IMG/VR virus record: IMGVR_UViG_3300042453_000814
Span: 1-35,957 of that record
Source: a virus
Length of the DNA: 35,957 bases
Direction: 5' to 3' (one strand)
The translations under genes and the position numbers were made by a program. The notes under the pieces were generated by a model. It had not been told where the DNA came from. It searched no databases and saw only the letters and a list, made by a program, of their open reading frames with translations. Position 1 is the first letter of the stretch. Each line of letters starts with the position of its first letter. Of this stretch, positions 24,321 to 30,786 are shown in pieces.

Positions 24321-24405
24321 TAAGGAAATCCCTAATATATTGACTGTATAATTGTAAACAAAAAATCTGTATTATTTCAACATCTTAACTACTTGTAGAG
24401 ATTAT
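24321..24405. promoter_or_regulatory. Divergent promoter region between regulator and phosphoesterase
   Basis: An 85-base AT-rich gap between divergent genes. It contains TTGACT followed by GTATAATTG, TATTAT, and a CTTGTAGAG close to ATG 24406. At the regulator side, GGAAATCCCTAA overlaps the Shine-Dalgarno. Promoters for both directions must lie here or overlap the genes, but I cannot assign -35/-10 pairs with confidence. Confidence 0.5.
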
Positions 24406-25428
24406 ATGAAGAATCAACATGGGTATTATCTAACAGATCAGGAATTTGCAGACTTGTGGCAAAAGTTTCCTAGCCCTACTTTGATGGCAAGAGAAACCAA
24501 AACAAGTGCAAGAGCCATATTAAACAGAAGGCGAACTGTAGAAGTTAGGTTGGGGATAAATCTAGATATTGGGGTAGATTTAAGAAGTGAACATAATAAA
24601 AAGTTAAAACAAGAAAAATTGGAAAGACTAAAAGCCAAGAATGAGGCAAGACTAGAACAAGCACCAATCTCAGTAAGAAGGGGAACACATCTTGAAAAAG
24701 GTCGGATTATTGTTTTCTCAGATGCACACTTTTATCCTGACGATACCACTACAGCTTTTAAGGCTCTGCTTAAATTTATTGAGCATTTTAAGCCTAGTAT
24801 TATTGTCAATAATGGCGATAGTTTTGATGGGGGTAGCATCAGTCGGTTTCCTCGCATTGGTTGGGATAAGAAACCTACTGTCCAAGAAGAACTAGAGGCT
24901 AACAAGTTTTACCTTGGTGAGATTGAGAAAATCCGACCAGCAGGATGTAGATTGATTTGGTGCTTGGGAAACCATGATGCTCGGTTTGAGACAATGTTAG
25001 CTGCCCAGGCTAGTGCTTATGAGGGAGTCCAAGGCTTTTCTTTAAAAGATCACTTTCCTCTGTGGGAAAACTGTTGGTCATTCTGGGTCAATGACGATAC
25101 TGTGATTAAGCATCGGTTTAAAGGTGGTCGCTATGCAGGGTATAACAATGCTGTAGCAGCTCAGACTAACATTATTACAGGGCATACCCATGTCTTAGCC
25201 TGTCAGCCGATTACAGGCTATTCTAGGACTATCTGGGGGGTTCAAACAGGAACATTAGCCGAGCCTAACAATATGCAGTTTGCAGACTATACCGAGGATT
25301 CTCCTAAGGATTGGAGATCAGGCTTTGTAATGCTATCTTGGGATGAAGGAAGAATGTTGATGCCTGAGATGATCCAGGTCTGTGGCGAGGATCGTGTTGA
25401 ATTTAGAGGCGAAATTCTAAAGATATGA
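24406..25428 (+). CDS. Metallophosphoesterase with N-terminal HTH-like region
   Basis: A 340-residue protein. Residues 8-50 look like a DNA-binding recognition segment (DQEFADLWQKFPSPTLMARETKTSARAILNRRR), followed by a charged linker. The calcineurin-like core has FSDAHF (D106, H108), NNGDSFD (D138, D141), LGNHDAR (N189, H190) and TGHTHV (H260, H262). These are all the metal ligands of the family. It could hydrolyse phosphodiesters in nucleic acids or nucleotides. It heads a two-gene rightward unit; its stop overlaps the SprT-like start by ATGA. Confidence 0.88.
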   Translation: MKNQHGYYLTDQEFADLWQKFPSPTLMARETKTSARAILNRRRTVEVRLGINLDIGVDLRSEHNKKLKQEKLERLKAKNEARLEQAPISVRRGTHLEKGRIIVFSDAHFYPDDTTTAFKALLKFIEHFKPSIIVNNGDSFDGGSISRFPRIGWDKKPTVQEELEANKFYLGEIEKIRPAGCRLIWCLGNHDARFETMLAAQASAYEGVQGFSLKDHFPLWENCWSFWVNDDTVIKHRFKGGRYAGYNNAVAAQTNIITGHTHVLACQPITGYSRTIWGVQTGTLAEPNNMQFADYTEDSPKDWRSGFVMLSWDEGRMLMPEMIQVCGEDRVEFRGEILKI

Positions 25429-25778
25429 AACTGACTCCTGCCATTTTGAAAAATATTTACAGTATGTTGTATTGCTGTGAGCCTTTTTCTAAGTGGAAAT
25501 TACCTCTACCAGAGCAGGTGAAGTTTGTTGTCGATGCAGACCCAGATACTATGGGAACATATCTGTATGACGATGGAGAAAAGTGGGAACATATTATTAC
25601 CATTTCTACCGCTAGATGTGGATTCTTAGATACTGTTATACGGACTATGGCGCATGAAATGATCCATATGAGCTTCTATCGGAGAAGGGGTCATAAGTGG
25701 GCGCAGCATGGTAAAGAATTTAGGGCTAGATGCCATATGGTAGGGCAGTCTTTGGGTCTGGATCCGCTTGAGTTGTGA
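25425..25778 (+). CDS. SprT-like zinc metallopeptidase domain protein
   Basis: A 117-residue protein. The zincin motif HEMIH (77-81) is followed by GHKWAQHGKEFRARC, which supplies the third ligand region seen in SprT/Spartan-like proteins. The rest is short, so this is a stand-alone catalytic domain. Spartan-type proteases remove DNA-protein crosslinks; a similar role on phage DNA is inferred. Coupled to the phosphoesterase by ATGA; its stop codon ends one base before the tRNA on the opposite strand. Confidence 0.82.
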   Translation: MKLTPAILKNIYSMLYCCEPFSKWKLPLPEQVKFVVDADPDTMGTYLYDDGEKWEHIITISTARCGFLDTVIRTMAHEMIHMSFYRRRGHKWAQHGKEFRARCHMVGQSLGLDPLEL

Positions 25779-25779
25779 T

Positions 25780-25853
25780 TGGTGCTCCCTGACAGAATCG
25801 AACTGCCAATCCATGATTACAAATCAAGTGTTATACCATTTAACTAAGAGAGC
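25780..25853 (-). tRNA. tRNA-Thr(UGU) with encoded CCA
   Basis: Full cloverleaf on the minus strand. The acceptor GCTCTCT/AGGGAGC has one wobble pair. The D-arm is GTTA/TAAC with GG in the loop. The anticodon arm is CTTGA/TCATG with one T-T mismatch and loop TTTGTAA (anticodon TGT at 25819-25821). The T-arm is GGCAG/CTGTC with loop TTCGATT. The discriminator A is followed by genomic CCA (25780-25782). It decodes ACA. The first tRNA base is also the last base of the upstream gene's TAG stop. Confidence 0.93.
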
Positions 25854-26623
25854 TATTCTGTGCACTCACAAGGCAAATCAAAACCAATAAAAGGCAATGT
25901 CATTTGTGATTCATGCATCCTTATTACATCACTCCAAGAGTAGTTTCTGCCAAGACCTTTAATTGTAGTTAATTCTGCATTTTGTTCTATTTTTAATGCC
26001 CTTTGTATCAAATCTGGGTGTTTCTCATACAAATCAATAATTTCTTTTGGTCTGCTTGATGGGCAAAAAAAACAAGCTGATTTGCTAGGCATTTTTACTC
26101 TTGCTTTTTCTATCTCCTCAATACATTCTTCTCTTTCCCAACCCCACTCAATGAGTGGATATTTGTTTTCATACATATTGTCTACTCGCTTCATTGCATT
26201 TTCCATTCTGCGAGTTTCTCCTGCATCGTAACCAATATATTTAATACATTTAAGACCTTGATCCCATGCATCAATAGCTGGCTGCCATTGCTTTATATAT
26301 TTATGTTGAGGTCTTATTTTGTAATGATCCGAACACCTTTTGAATCCATAAGCGATGCTTGGCAATGCTTTGTTATTTAAACATTCTTGCTCTAAGGTAA
26401 CCACCGCATCATCTTTTGTTTTTCTTACAACAACAATTTCTGGGTAATTTTTATTTTTTAACCATTGGCTAAAGTATTCTATATGCTTGTAAGTTTCTGG
26501 TCTTTCAGCACCAGTATCCGCAAAAAGAATTAAATCTATTGGTTGGTTTCGATTTACAAGACCAATAACCATGGCTGTAGAATCTACTCCACCACCAAAA
26601 GCAACAATATGAGGAACATTCAT
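25853..26623 (-). CDS. PP-loop ATPase / PAPS reductase-like sulphur-transfer protein
   Basis: A 256-residue protein. The PP-loop is FGGGVDST (9-16). LILFADTGAERPETY follows, then the FKRCSDHYKIRP block (C97) and a C-terminal CFFC (184-187), as in phage proteins annotated as phosphoadenosine phosphosulphate reductase/DndC-like. It would adenylate a substrate and transfer sulphur or act on nucleotides. Sulphur assimilation, DNA phosphorothioation or tRNA thiolation are alternatives, and no partner genes decide between them. Its stop is fused to the tRNA 5' end. Confidence 0.82.
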   Translation of the reverse strand: MNVPHIVAFGGGVDSTAMVIGLVNRNQPIDLILFADTGAERPETYKHIEYFSQWLKNKNYPEIVVVRKTKDDAVVTLEQECLNNKALPSIAYGFKRCSDHYKIRPQHKYIKQWQPAIDAWDQGLKCIKYIGYDAGETRRMENAMKRVDNMYENKYPLIEWGWEREECIEEIEKARVKMPSKSACFFCPSSRPKEIIDLYEKHPDLIQRALKIEQNAELTTIKGLGRNYSWSDVIRMHESQMTLPFIGFDLPCECTE

Positions 26624-26910
26624 TTAATCACCCCAATAAGTCCTCTCTCAAAAAGTTCTCCGATGGTTTTACGATGTGCCGATTCCCACATCTCAATCCT
26701 TGAGACTTTCGAGAGTTTGCTTCCCTGATCGACTTCCGAGTGGCAGCGATAACACAGGGTCGCAATACGATAATCATGCGATTTAATTCCCTTACCTTTA
26801 CCATCGAGAAGCTGATTGGAATGGGCTGCGACACAAGTTCCATCTTCTATTCCGCAATGCTGACAAGGTATTAGTCTAGCAACTTCTAGCAGTTTTTTGT
26901 TTCTATACAT
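26620..26910 (-). CDS. HNH nuclease-like protein, DUF1364/Ref (YbcO)-type
   Basis: A 96-residue protein. RNKKLLEVARLIPCQHCGIEDGTCVAAHSNQLLDGKGKGIKSHDYRIATLCYRCHSEVDQG matches the zinc/HNH layout of DUF1364 recombination nucleases: CxHC, a conserved AHS, GKGxGxKxxD and CxxCH. It would nick or cut DNA during recombination. It overlaps genes on both sides (ATGA with the PP-loop gene). Confidence 0.82.
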   Translation of the reverse strand: MYRNKKLLEVARLIPCQHCGIEDGTCVAAHSNQLLDGKGKGIKSHDYRIATLCYRCHSEVDQGSKLSKVSRIEMWESAHRKTIGELFERGLIGVIK

Positions 26911-27064
26911 TGACCGCCTTGGTATAGGCTTGTATTCGCTTAGACACTACCACCAGCTCCTCGGATGCCAACAAAGCCTGTTTATGGTCTTTCTTTAGCA
27001 TGGAATCATGGTATTCCCTTTCTAGGGTCTTTAGTCTTAATACAAGCTCTGCATAGTCAATCAT
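26903..27064 (-). CDS. Short helical protein
   Basis: A 53-residue protein, MIDYAELVLRLKTLEREYHDSMLKKDHKQ..., mostly charged helix with heptad spacing. Starts at ATG 27064, which shares its A with the upstream TAA; its stop lies eight bases inside the HNH gene start region. The tight overlaps on both sides support a real gene. Function unknown. Confidence 0.7.
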   Translation of the reverse strand: MIDYAELVLRLKTLEREYHDSMLKKDHKQALLASEELVVVSKRIQAYTKAVNV

Positions 27065-27219
27065 TAGTGGTTTCCTTCTAAGTTTGTTTTCTTTTCTAGT
27101 TCTGCTCTCAACATAACATTTTCTTCTCTTGTTTTCTTTAGCAAGTGCGATAGAAACTGAGCAGTTTTGAGCATCTCTTTATACTTGTTTTGGTATAAAT
27201 CGTAATTTGTAGAGTCCAT
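27064..27219 (-). CDS. Short coiled-coil protein
   Basis: A 51-residue protein, DSTNYDLYQNKYKEMLKTAQFLSHLLKKTREENVMLRAELEKKT, a predicted amphipathic helix or coiled coil. It is linked by TAATG junctions to genes on both sides, which is the main evidence that it is translated. Function unknown. Confidence 0.7.
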   Translation of the reverse strand: MDSTNYDLYQNKYKEMLKTAQFLSHLLKKTREENVMLRAELEKKTNLEGNH

Positions 27220-27302
27220 TATTTTGCACCAATCTTGATGGAAATGTAAACAATGAGAAACACAATGATTCCCCAGACATAAACAAAGTCGCTATCTAGC
27301 AT
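27219..27302 (-). CDS. 27-residue single-pass membrane peptide
   Basis: Product MLDSDFVYVWGIIVFLIVYI then SIKIGAK. One hydrophobic segment (residues 6-22) with Lys on the C-terminal side predicts an inner-membrane peptide with cytoplasmic C-terminus. It overlaps its upstream neighbour by 11 bases and the downstream gene by one base (TAATG). Size and topology resemble other phage microproteins whose roles are unknown. Confidence 0.65.
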   Translation of the reverse strand: MLDSDFVYVWGIIVFLIVYISIKIGAK

Positions 27303-27627
27303 TGTTGTCTATCGCCCTATTAGTTGCTTCTTGGCTTCTCCAAATCTCTACTTTTAACTGAGCTGCTGTAAGCATCCATTTTAACTTTTCCTCTGCCTCT
27401 ACCGCCTCTTTTAAGCCCTCTAGGAGACCGATATACTCTGGGTCAGCATAAGCATCCACCTCGGCTGCTGCAACTGATTTAGCCGATGATTTAGCCATCA
27501 GGATGCTTTTCTTAGACCGCAAGAAGTTCTCTAGGTAAACCCTTTCTGCTTTCGCCTGGGCAAACATAGCACTATGTTTCATGATGTATTCAACTGCTTT
27601 TGTCGGATCTATTTCCACTCTTTCCAC
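27292..27627 (-). CDS. Conserved phage hypothetical protein
   Basis: Up to 111 residues of charged helices: DPTKAVEYIMKHSAMFAQAKAERVYLENFLRSKKSILMAKS ... YADPEYIGLLEGLKEAVEAEEKLKWMLTAAQLKVEIWRSQEATNRAI. The pattern is common in phage early regions beside replication and recombination genes, but I know no function. The first GTG (27627) lies directly on the Shine-Dalgarno-like GAGGGGAG. The second GTG (27618) has better spacing, so the protein may be three residues shorter. Confidence 0.8.
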   Translation of the reverse strand: MERVEIDPTKAVEYIMKHSAMFAQAKAERVYLENFLRSKKSILMAKSSAKSVAAAEVDAYADPEYIGLLEGLKEAVEAEEKLKWMLTAAQLKVEIWRSQEATNRAIDNNAR

Positions 27628-27803
27628 TCCCCTCTGTTTCCTCTGGAATACTGCTCTGCAAACATATTTAGTATTTCGCTATCAATTTGGTATTTTGATA
27701 GATATTCCCTAAACTTCTGCAAACCCCATTCTGCTCTGTATTTGCACAGTTGTCGGACTGCACATTGTTTCATCCATTCTTCCCCATTGGTCTGCCATTG
27801 CAT
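27609..27803 (-). CDS. Short conserved phage protein overlapping the methyltransferase gene
   Basis: A 64-residue protein with the core MKQCAVRQLCKYRAEWGLQKFREYLSKYQ ... EILNMFAEQYSRGNRGEW. The WxxxCxVRxLxxxR...GNRG pattern resembles short phage proteins found next to the gene downstream. The first ATG overlaps the end of the methyltransferase gene by 95 bases in another frame; the ATG at 27773 gives a 54-residue product with 65 bases of overlap. It also overlaps the next gene by 19 bases. Function unknown. Confidence 0.6.
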   Translation of the reverse strand: MQWQTNGEEWMKQCAVRQLCKYRAEWGLQKFREYLSKYQIDSEILNMFAEQYSRGNRGEWKEWK

Positions 27804-28356
27804 CTGCTATACCTTCAAAAGTTCTTGCTCTTTCTTTTTGCCGATCCTTTCCACCTTTATTAAACCAGTTGCCAGGAATCTTGGTGCTTTGCCTTTCCTC
27901 AACAATCTTAGTAGGTATTAACTTTGGCAGATTCTTTAACCACAGGCAAGTCCTTTTTTGAAAAGGATGACCATACTCATAAGGCTGTATTGTTTGGCTG
28001 TATTGTGGCAATCCATATGCTTTTGATGGAATTGGATTTTCTATGGCAATTCTTGGTATGTTTGCATTAAATAAAGCCATAAAAAAGTCTTTGGCTTCCA
28101 ATCCTTTCTTAAATCTGTCTTGATTTAGAATGCCTTTAGGATACAAAAATCTTGCACCAGCATTAGATAAATAAGTGCAAGGTGGGTGCGCGATCATCAA
28201 ATCCCATCCCTGATTTAATATATCTAATACAGATCCTTCATAATGATTTCCTGGTTTTTCTGTCGGCAAAATATCGCATGACCAAGCATCATGTCCTAAT
28301 CTGGCAAAGGCATCTCTTACTCGCCCAGAGTATTCACAAGCAATCAGAACTCTCAT
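27709..28356 (-). CDS. C5-cytosine methyltransferase-like protein
   Basis: A 215-residue protein. A SAM-binding-like start (MRVLIACEYSGRVRDAFARLGHDAWSCDI) is followed by WDLMIAHPPCTYLSNAGARF, the catalytic PC-motif region, and PRIAIENPIPS (ENV/ENP motif). PYEYGHPFQKRTCLWLKNLPKL follows and the end is ARTFEGIADAMADQW. This compact form lacks a clear target-recognition domain, as in many phage Dcm-like proteins. It could methylate phage DNA against restriction. The last 24 residues overlap another gene. Start overlaps the upstream stop by ATGA. Confidence 0.8.
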   Translation of the reverse strand: MRVLIACEYSGRVRDAFARLGHDAWSCDILPTEKPGNHYEGSVLDILNQGWDLMIAHPPCTYLSNAGARFLYPKGILNQDRFKKGLEAKDFFMALFNANIPRIAIENPIPSKAYGLPQYSQTIQPYEYGHPFQKRTCLWLKNLPKLIPTKIVEERQSTKIPGNWFNKGGKDRQKERARTFEGIADAMADQWGRMDETMCSPTTVQIQSRMGFAEV

Positions 28357-28739
28357 GCGCCAACCCCTACAGAGGTTATCTTGGCTGAGATCCTAGTCCT
28401 AAACTGGGCAAAACTCTCTCCAGCGTAAGGTTGTAGTCCTAGCTCTCTGCCCTTAGCTAATGTTAGTTCATCTGTAGAATACCAAGGGAGTTTTGGCGGT
28501 TTGTTCTCTTTCTGCTCAATCACCAACTCATCCTCGAACCTCTCCTGATTTAGCCAGGTAGAGGCATGGGGAATGAACTCCCAATCAGTTCCTTTTGCTA
28601 CCCAGTATTTTCGATGCTCTATTACCGCTTCCATTGCCTTTGCTTTCTTTTCCTCGCTTAGTTTTTCCCACGATCTTTTTGCTGTTAAACGACCAACTTT
28701 ACGAGGGTAGATACTCCAAAATTCATCAAAATTAGCCAT
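28353..28739 (-). CDS. Replication initiator/helicase-loader-type protein
   Basis: A 128-residue protein. FDEFWSIYPRKVGRLTAKRSWEKLSEE and WEFIPHASTWLNQERFEDEL are the signature of the C-terminal part of phage replication proteins that work with DnaB-like helicases. ATG 28739 is preferred over 28757, because a GGAGAG lies ten bases upstream and the longer form has extra overlap with the homing endonuclease gene. It lacks the N-terminal winged-helix part of full-length initiators. The upstream part may have been lost, or the family is naturally short. Confidence 0.65.
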   Translation of the reverse strand: MANFDEFWSIYPRKVGRLTAKRSWEKLSEEKKAKAMEAVIEHRKYWVAKGTDWEFIPHASTWLNQERFEDELVIEQKENKPPKLPWYSTDELTLAKGRELGLQPYAGESFAQFRTRISAKITSVGVGA

Positions 28740-29229
28740 GATGTGCAAACTCTCCATGATACTTTTCTCTTGCTTCCATCATAACCAATTCTGCTAATTC
28801 TAAATCATTAAACAATCCTAATAACTTTCTTTTACCATCAATACATATTCTAGCCTTCCATTTTCTAGATTGTTTACAAAAATGAACTCCTTTTACACCG
28901 CTTGTATTTCTTGAATTTTTGCGAGAATACAAAGTATTTTTAGAATGGTCGGCTGCTCTTAAATTCTCTATTTTGTTATTGTGTTTGTTGCCATCAATGT
29001 GATCAACAACTTTAGGCAAATAACCATGGTGCATTAAAAATATAACTCTATGTTGGCAATATGTTTGTCCAAATAGTTCTACTTTATCATAACCATTTTT
29101 TTGAATCCATCCAGCTTTTTTGTCTTTCGTTACTTTTGATTTTGATATTTTCCAATACAAAGATCCATCTTTGTAATAAAAGATATTGTGTAAATCTAAA
29201 ATAAGTAATGTAAAATCTTTTGCAGCCAT
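28732..29229 (-). CDS. HNH homing endonuclease with AP2 DNA-binding domain
   Basis: A 165-residue protein. The HNH core is HRVIFLMHHGYLPKVVDHIDGNKHNNKIENLRAADHSKN (about residues 60-98), and the AP2-type domain is SGVKGVHFCKQSRKWKARICIDGKRKLLGLF (about 110-140). This is the layout of freestanding phage homing endonucleases, which cut alleles without the gene and spread by repair. It looks more AT-rich than flanking genes, and a hairpin lies just upstream at 29261. It is inserted directly before the replication-type gene. Confidence 0.88.
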   Translation of the reverse strand: MAAKDFTLLILDLHNIFYYKDGSLYWKISKSKVTKDKKAGWIQKNGYDKVELFGQTYCQHRVIFLMHHGYLPKVVDHIDGNKHNNKIENLRAADHSKNTLYSRKNSRNTSGVKGVHFCKQSRKWKARICIDGKRKLLGLFNDLELAELVMMEAREKYHGEFAHHG

Positions 29230-29260
29230 ATCAACTCCTATTTAGTTGTGGTGGTTAGAG

Positions 29261-29290
29261 ACCCCATTGGTTTTACCGAACCTTTGGGGT
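29261..29290. repeat. Inverted repeat upstream of the homing endonuclease
   Basis: Arms ACCCCATTGGTT (29261-29272) and AACCTTTGGGGT (29279-29290) pair over 10 of 12 positions around a six-base loop. A T-rich tract follows only on the plus strand, where no plus-strand gene precedes it. It is therefore more likely an RNA structure in the leftward transcript or an insertion boundary than a terminator. Confidence 0.6.
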
Positions 29291-29295
29291 TTCGT

Positions 29296-29511
29296 TTATT
29301 TTACTACTTTTTTGCGCTTTGGATTTATTTTTGGAACTGCTGCCAAAACTGCTCGAACATTTTTTTTCCTCTCCCTTAACCCTACTGCTTCTTCCATCAA
29401 TGCATCAAACCCTGCTTGCAACATAAACTTCATCCCCGCTTTGTCCATATCGACAAGACACTCTGCCGACCCATCTGGCAGCTCTTTAACTATCTTGACT
29501 TGAATTTTCAT
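29296..29511 (-). CDS. Hypothetical early protein
   Basis: A 71-residue protein, MKIQVKIVKELPDGSAECLVDMDKAGMKFMLQAGFDALMEEAVGLRERKK..., a strand-rich start followed by a helix and a very basic C-terminus (INPKRKKVVK). No family recognised beyond general similarity to short phage early proteins. Its start overlaps the upstream gene by 26 bases. Possible nucleic-acid or protein-binding accessory factor; function unknown. Confidence 0.65.
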   Translation of the reverse strand: MKIQVKIVKELPDGSAECLVDMDKAGMKFMLQAGFDALMEEAVGLRERKKNVRAVLAAVPKINPKRKKVVK

Positions 29512-29752
29512 CTAACCATACCTTTATATTGTTATTAAAGTCTGCTTTCATTAGAACTGGCTTGTTTAAACAATCTAACATTTTATACAAAGTATCTTTT
29601 ATTTCCTCAGGTGTTTCCCCTACAACTCCCACACCTCTAGCGGTGTAGAGATAAGGCTGATGGTCTTTGTCATAAAACACCTCACAAATCTCTACCCAAG
29701 ATTCCCCATTGTTTTCTTCTGTAAAGTCTACCACTCTGTGATTCCAGTGCAT
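29486..29752 (-). CDS. Hypothetical early protein
   Basis: An 88-residue protein, MHWNHRVVDFTEENNGESWVEICEVFYDKDHQPYLYTARGVGVVGETPEEIKDTLYKMLDCLNKPVL. The beta hairpin plus helix pattern (W..RVV...WVEICEVFYD...PYLYT..GV...GETPEEI) is common in phage early genes and resembles a small dsRBD/HicB-like antitoxin fold, but this is only a shape argument. Function unknown. Ends inside the next gene. Confidence 0.7.
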   Translation of the reverse strand: MHWNHRVVDFTEENNGESWVEICEVFYDKDHQPYLYTARGVGVVGETPEEIKDTLYKMLDCLNKPVLMKADFNNNIKVWLDENSSQDS

Positions 29753-29753
29753 A

Positions 29754-29987
29754 TCAAAACCATTTCGCTAGTTCATAAGAGATGTATAAAACACATCCAA
29801 AGAAATACATCGCTACTGCTGCTGCTTCTACTAAGATCAATGGTATATCCCTTTGGTATATACCAGCAAGAGTCCATAATCCGCTACCAATCAAACTTAG
29901 GAATATATTTGCTGGATAGATATTGACAGAGGTAAGCCCAATCCCGATAAGACAGAGTATTGTGCCGATCCATTTTATCAAGATCAT
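29754..29987 (-). CDS. Small membrane protein (about three TM segments)
   Basis: A 77-residue, mostly hydrophobic protein with segments LIKWIGTILCLIGIGLTSV, IFLSLIGSGLWTLAGIYQ and LILVEAAAVAMYFFGCVLYI. This predicts three membrane passes. It overlaps the upstream gene by ATGA and is one base from the next. Possible superinfection exclusion or membrane-modifying role, unsupported by motifs. Confidence 0.75.
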   Translation of the reverse strand: MILIKWIGTILCLIGIGLTSVNIYPANIFLSLIGSGLWTLAGIYQRDIPLILVEAAAVAMYFFGCVLYISYELAKWF

Positions 29988-30006
29988 TTAATCCCATGCC
30001 TTTCTT
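29984..30006. repeat. 23-base direct repeat, copy 1 (gene junction)
   Basis: Identical to 30175-30197. It spans the end of one gene (ERHGIK plus stop) and the ATG of the next, so the same translational coupling junction occurs twice in a row. Confidence 0.85.
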
Positions 30007-30178
30007 CTATTACTTTATTTATTACATCAGACCACTGAATAATAAAATCTTCCAATTCTTTTATTTTTATATTCTTTTTGCGGTTTGTTTCTTCTAACTG
30101 CATACGGCACTCATGCAAAGCAGATTGAGTATTAACAAGACCTTGTTTTAAAGTTGCTATGTATTCTTCTGTTTTCAT
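29984..30178 (-). CDS. Short coiled-coil protein ending ERHGIK
   Basis: A 64-residue charged helical protein (EEYIATLKQGLVNTQSALHECRMQLEETNRKKNIKIKELEDF). The last six residues and the DNA around its stop are the same as in the upstream gene. Linked on both sides by four-base overlaps. Function unknown. Confidence 0.7.
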   Translation of the reverse strand: MKTEEYIATLKQGLVNTQSALHECRMQLEETNRKKNIKIKELEDFIIQWSDVINKVIEERHGIK

Positions 30179-30197
30179 TTAATCCCATGCCTTTCTT
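30175..30197. repeat. 23-base direct repeat, copy 2 (gene junction)
   Basis: Second copy of the junction repeat, 191 bases away from the first. A duplication or gene-conversion event between two consecutive small genes would explain it. Confidence 0.85.
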
Positions 30198-30390
30198 TTA
30201 ATACAGATTTAGCGACATCTTGGTATTCATAATCCATAGCATTTACTGTAGCAATCCAATCTAGTGCTTTTTCCAACTCCGCTATTCGGTCTTGCTGTCT
30301 ATCTAACTCTTCCCAAGCCGAACGCATTTCGGGTGTCCAAGCATACCCAGCATCAGCTATGGCAACTCCTAATTTTTCATGTGGTTTCAT
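30175..30390 (-). CDS. Short helical protein ending ERHGIK
   Basis: A 71-residue protein, MKPHEKLGVAIADAGYAWTPEMRSAWEELDRQQDRIAELEKALDWIATVNAMDYEYQDVAKSVLKERHGIK. Charged helices with a RIAELEKAL coiled-coil segment that recurs in the upstream gene (KIAELEKQK). It is coupled by ATGA on both sides. Function unknown. Confidence 0.7.
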   Translation of the reverse strand: MKPHEKLGVAIADAGYAWTPEMRSAWEELDRQQDRIAELEKALDWIATVNAMDYEYQDVAKSVLKERHGIK

Positions 30391-30578
30391 TTCTCTCCCC
30401 TTACTTTAGTTTCTATTGACCTGCCAATCATCAAAGCAGATTCTTTTGTTAATGCAGTATTTTTTTCAAACCATTCCCATATTTCCTCATCACTTAATGG
30501 CTTTTTTTGTTTTTCCAACTCCGCTATTTTGTCTGCTTGTATTTTTACCAACTCATTAATTTCGTCATTGTCAGTCAT
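30387..30578 (-). CDS. First gene of the leftward early operon, short helical protein
   Basis: A 63-residue protein, TDNDEINELVKIQADKIAELEKQKKPLSDEEIWEWFEKNTALTKESALMIGRSIETK. The PLSDEEIWEWFE motif is frequent in short phage early proteins of unknown function. It has a good Shine-Dalgarno (GGAGGG at 30583-30588) and lies directly downstream of an inverted repeat (30592-30619) that may be an operator, so it marks the start of this transcription unit. Confidence 0.75.
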   Translation of the reverse strand: MTDNDEINELVKIQADKIAELEKQKKPLSDEEIWEWFEKNTALTKESALMIGRSIETKVRGEK

Positions 30579-30591
30579 TTTTCCCTCCGTA

Positions 30592-30619
30592 TTTGTAGAG
30601 AATACACCTCATCTACAAA
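30592..30619. promoter_or_regulatory. Inverted repeat, candidate operator of the leftward operon
   Basis: TTTGTAGA (30592-30599) and TCTACAAA (30612-30619) form a perfect eight-base inverted repeat with a 12-base spacer, 14 bases upstream of the first leftward gene. The TCTACA half-site also recurs four times in the rightward control region (31726-31854), consistent with one regulator acting on both sides. Confidence 0.5.
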
Positions 30620-30764
30620 AATATCCACTAAGTAGTTTCCCTATAACCTATAAGTATCATAAATGTTCCATTAAGTAACCTAAAGGTATATTTATGTTCC
30701 ATTATGTTAGAAAATGTGCAGTATGTTATACATTTTTAATTTAACAAATCCCATAGCAGAAGCC

Positions 30765-30786
30765 GATAGGGGTGATACCCACTATC
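30765..30786. other. Strong hairpin in the non-coding region
   Basis: GATAG-GGGT, three-base loop GAT, then ACCC, a bulged A, and CTATC: nine base pairs in 22 bases. No U-run follows on either strand, so it is not an ordinary intrinsic terminator. Part of a possible structured RNA or replication element. Confidence 0.55.
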
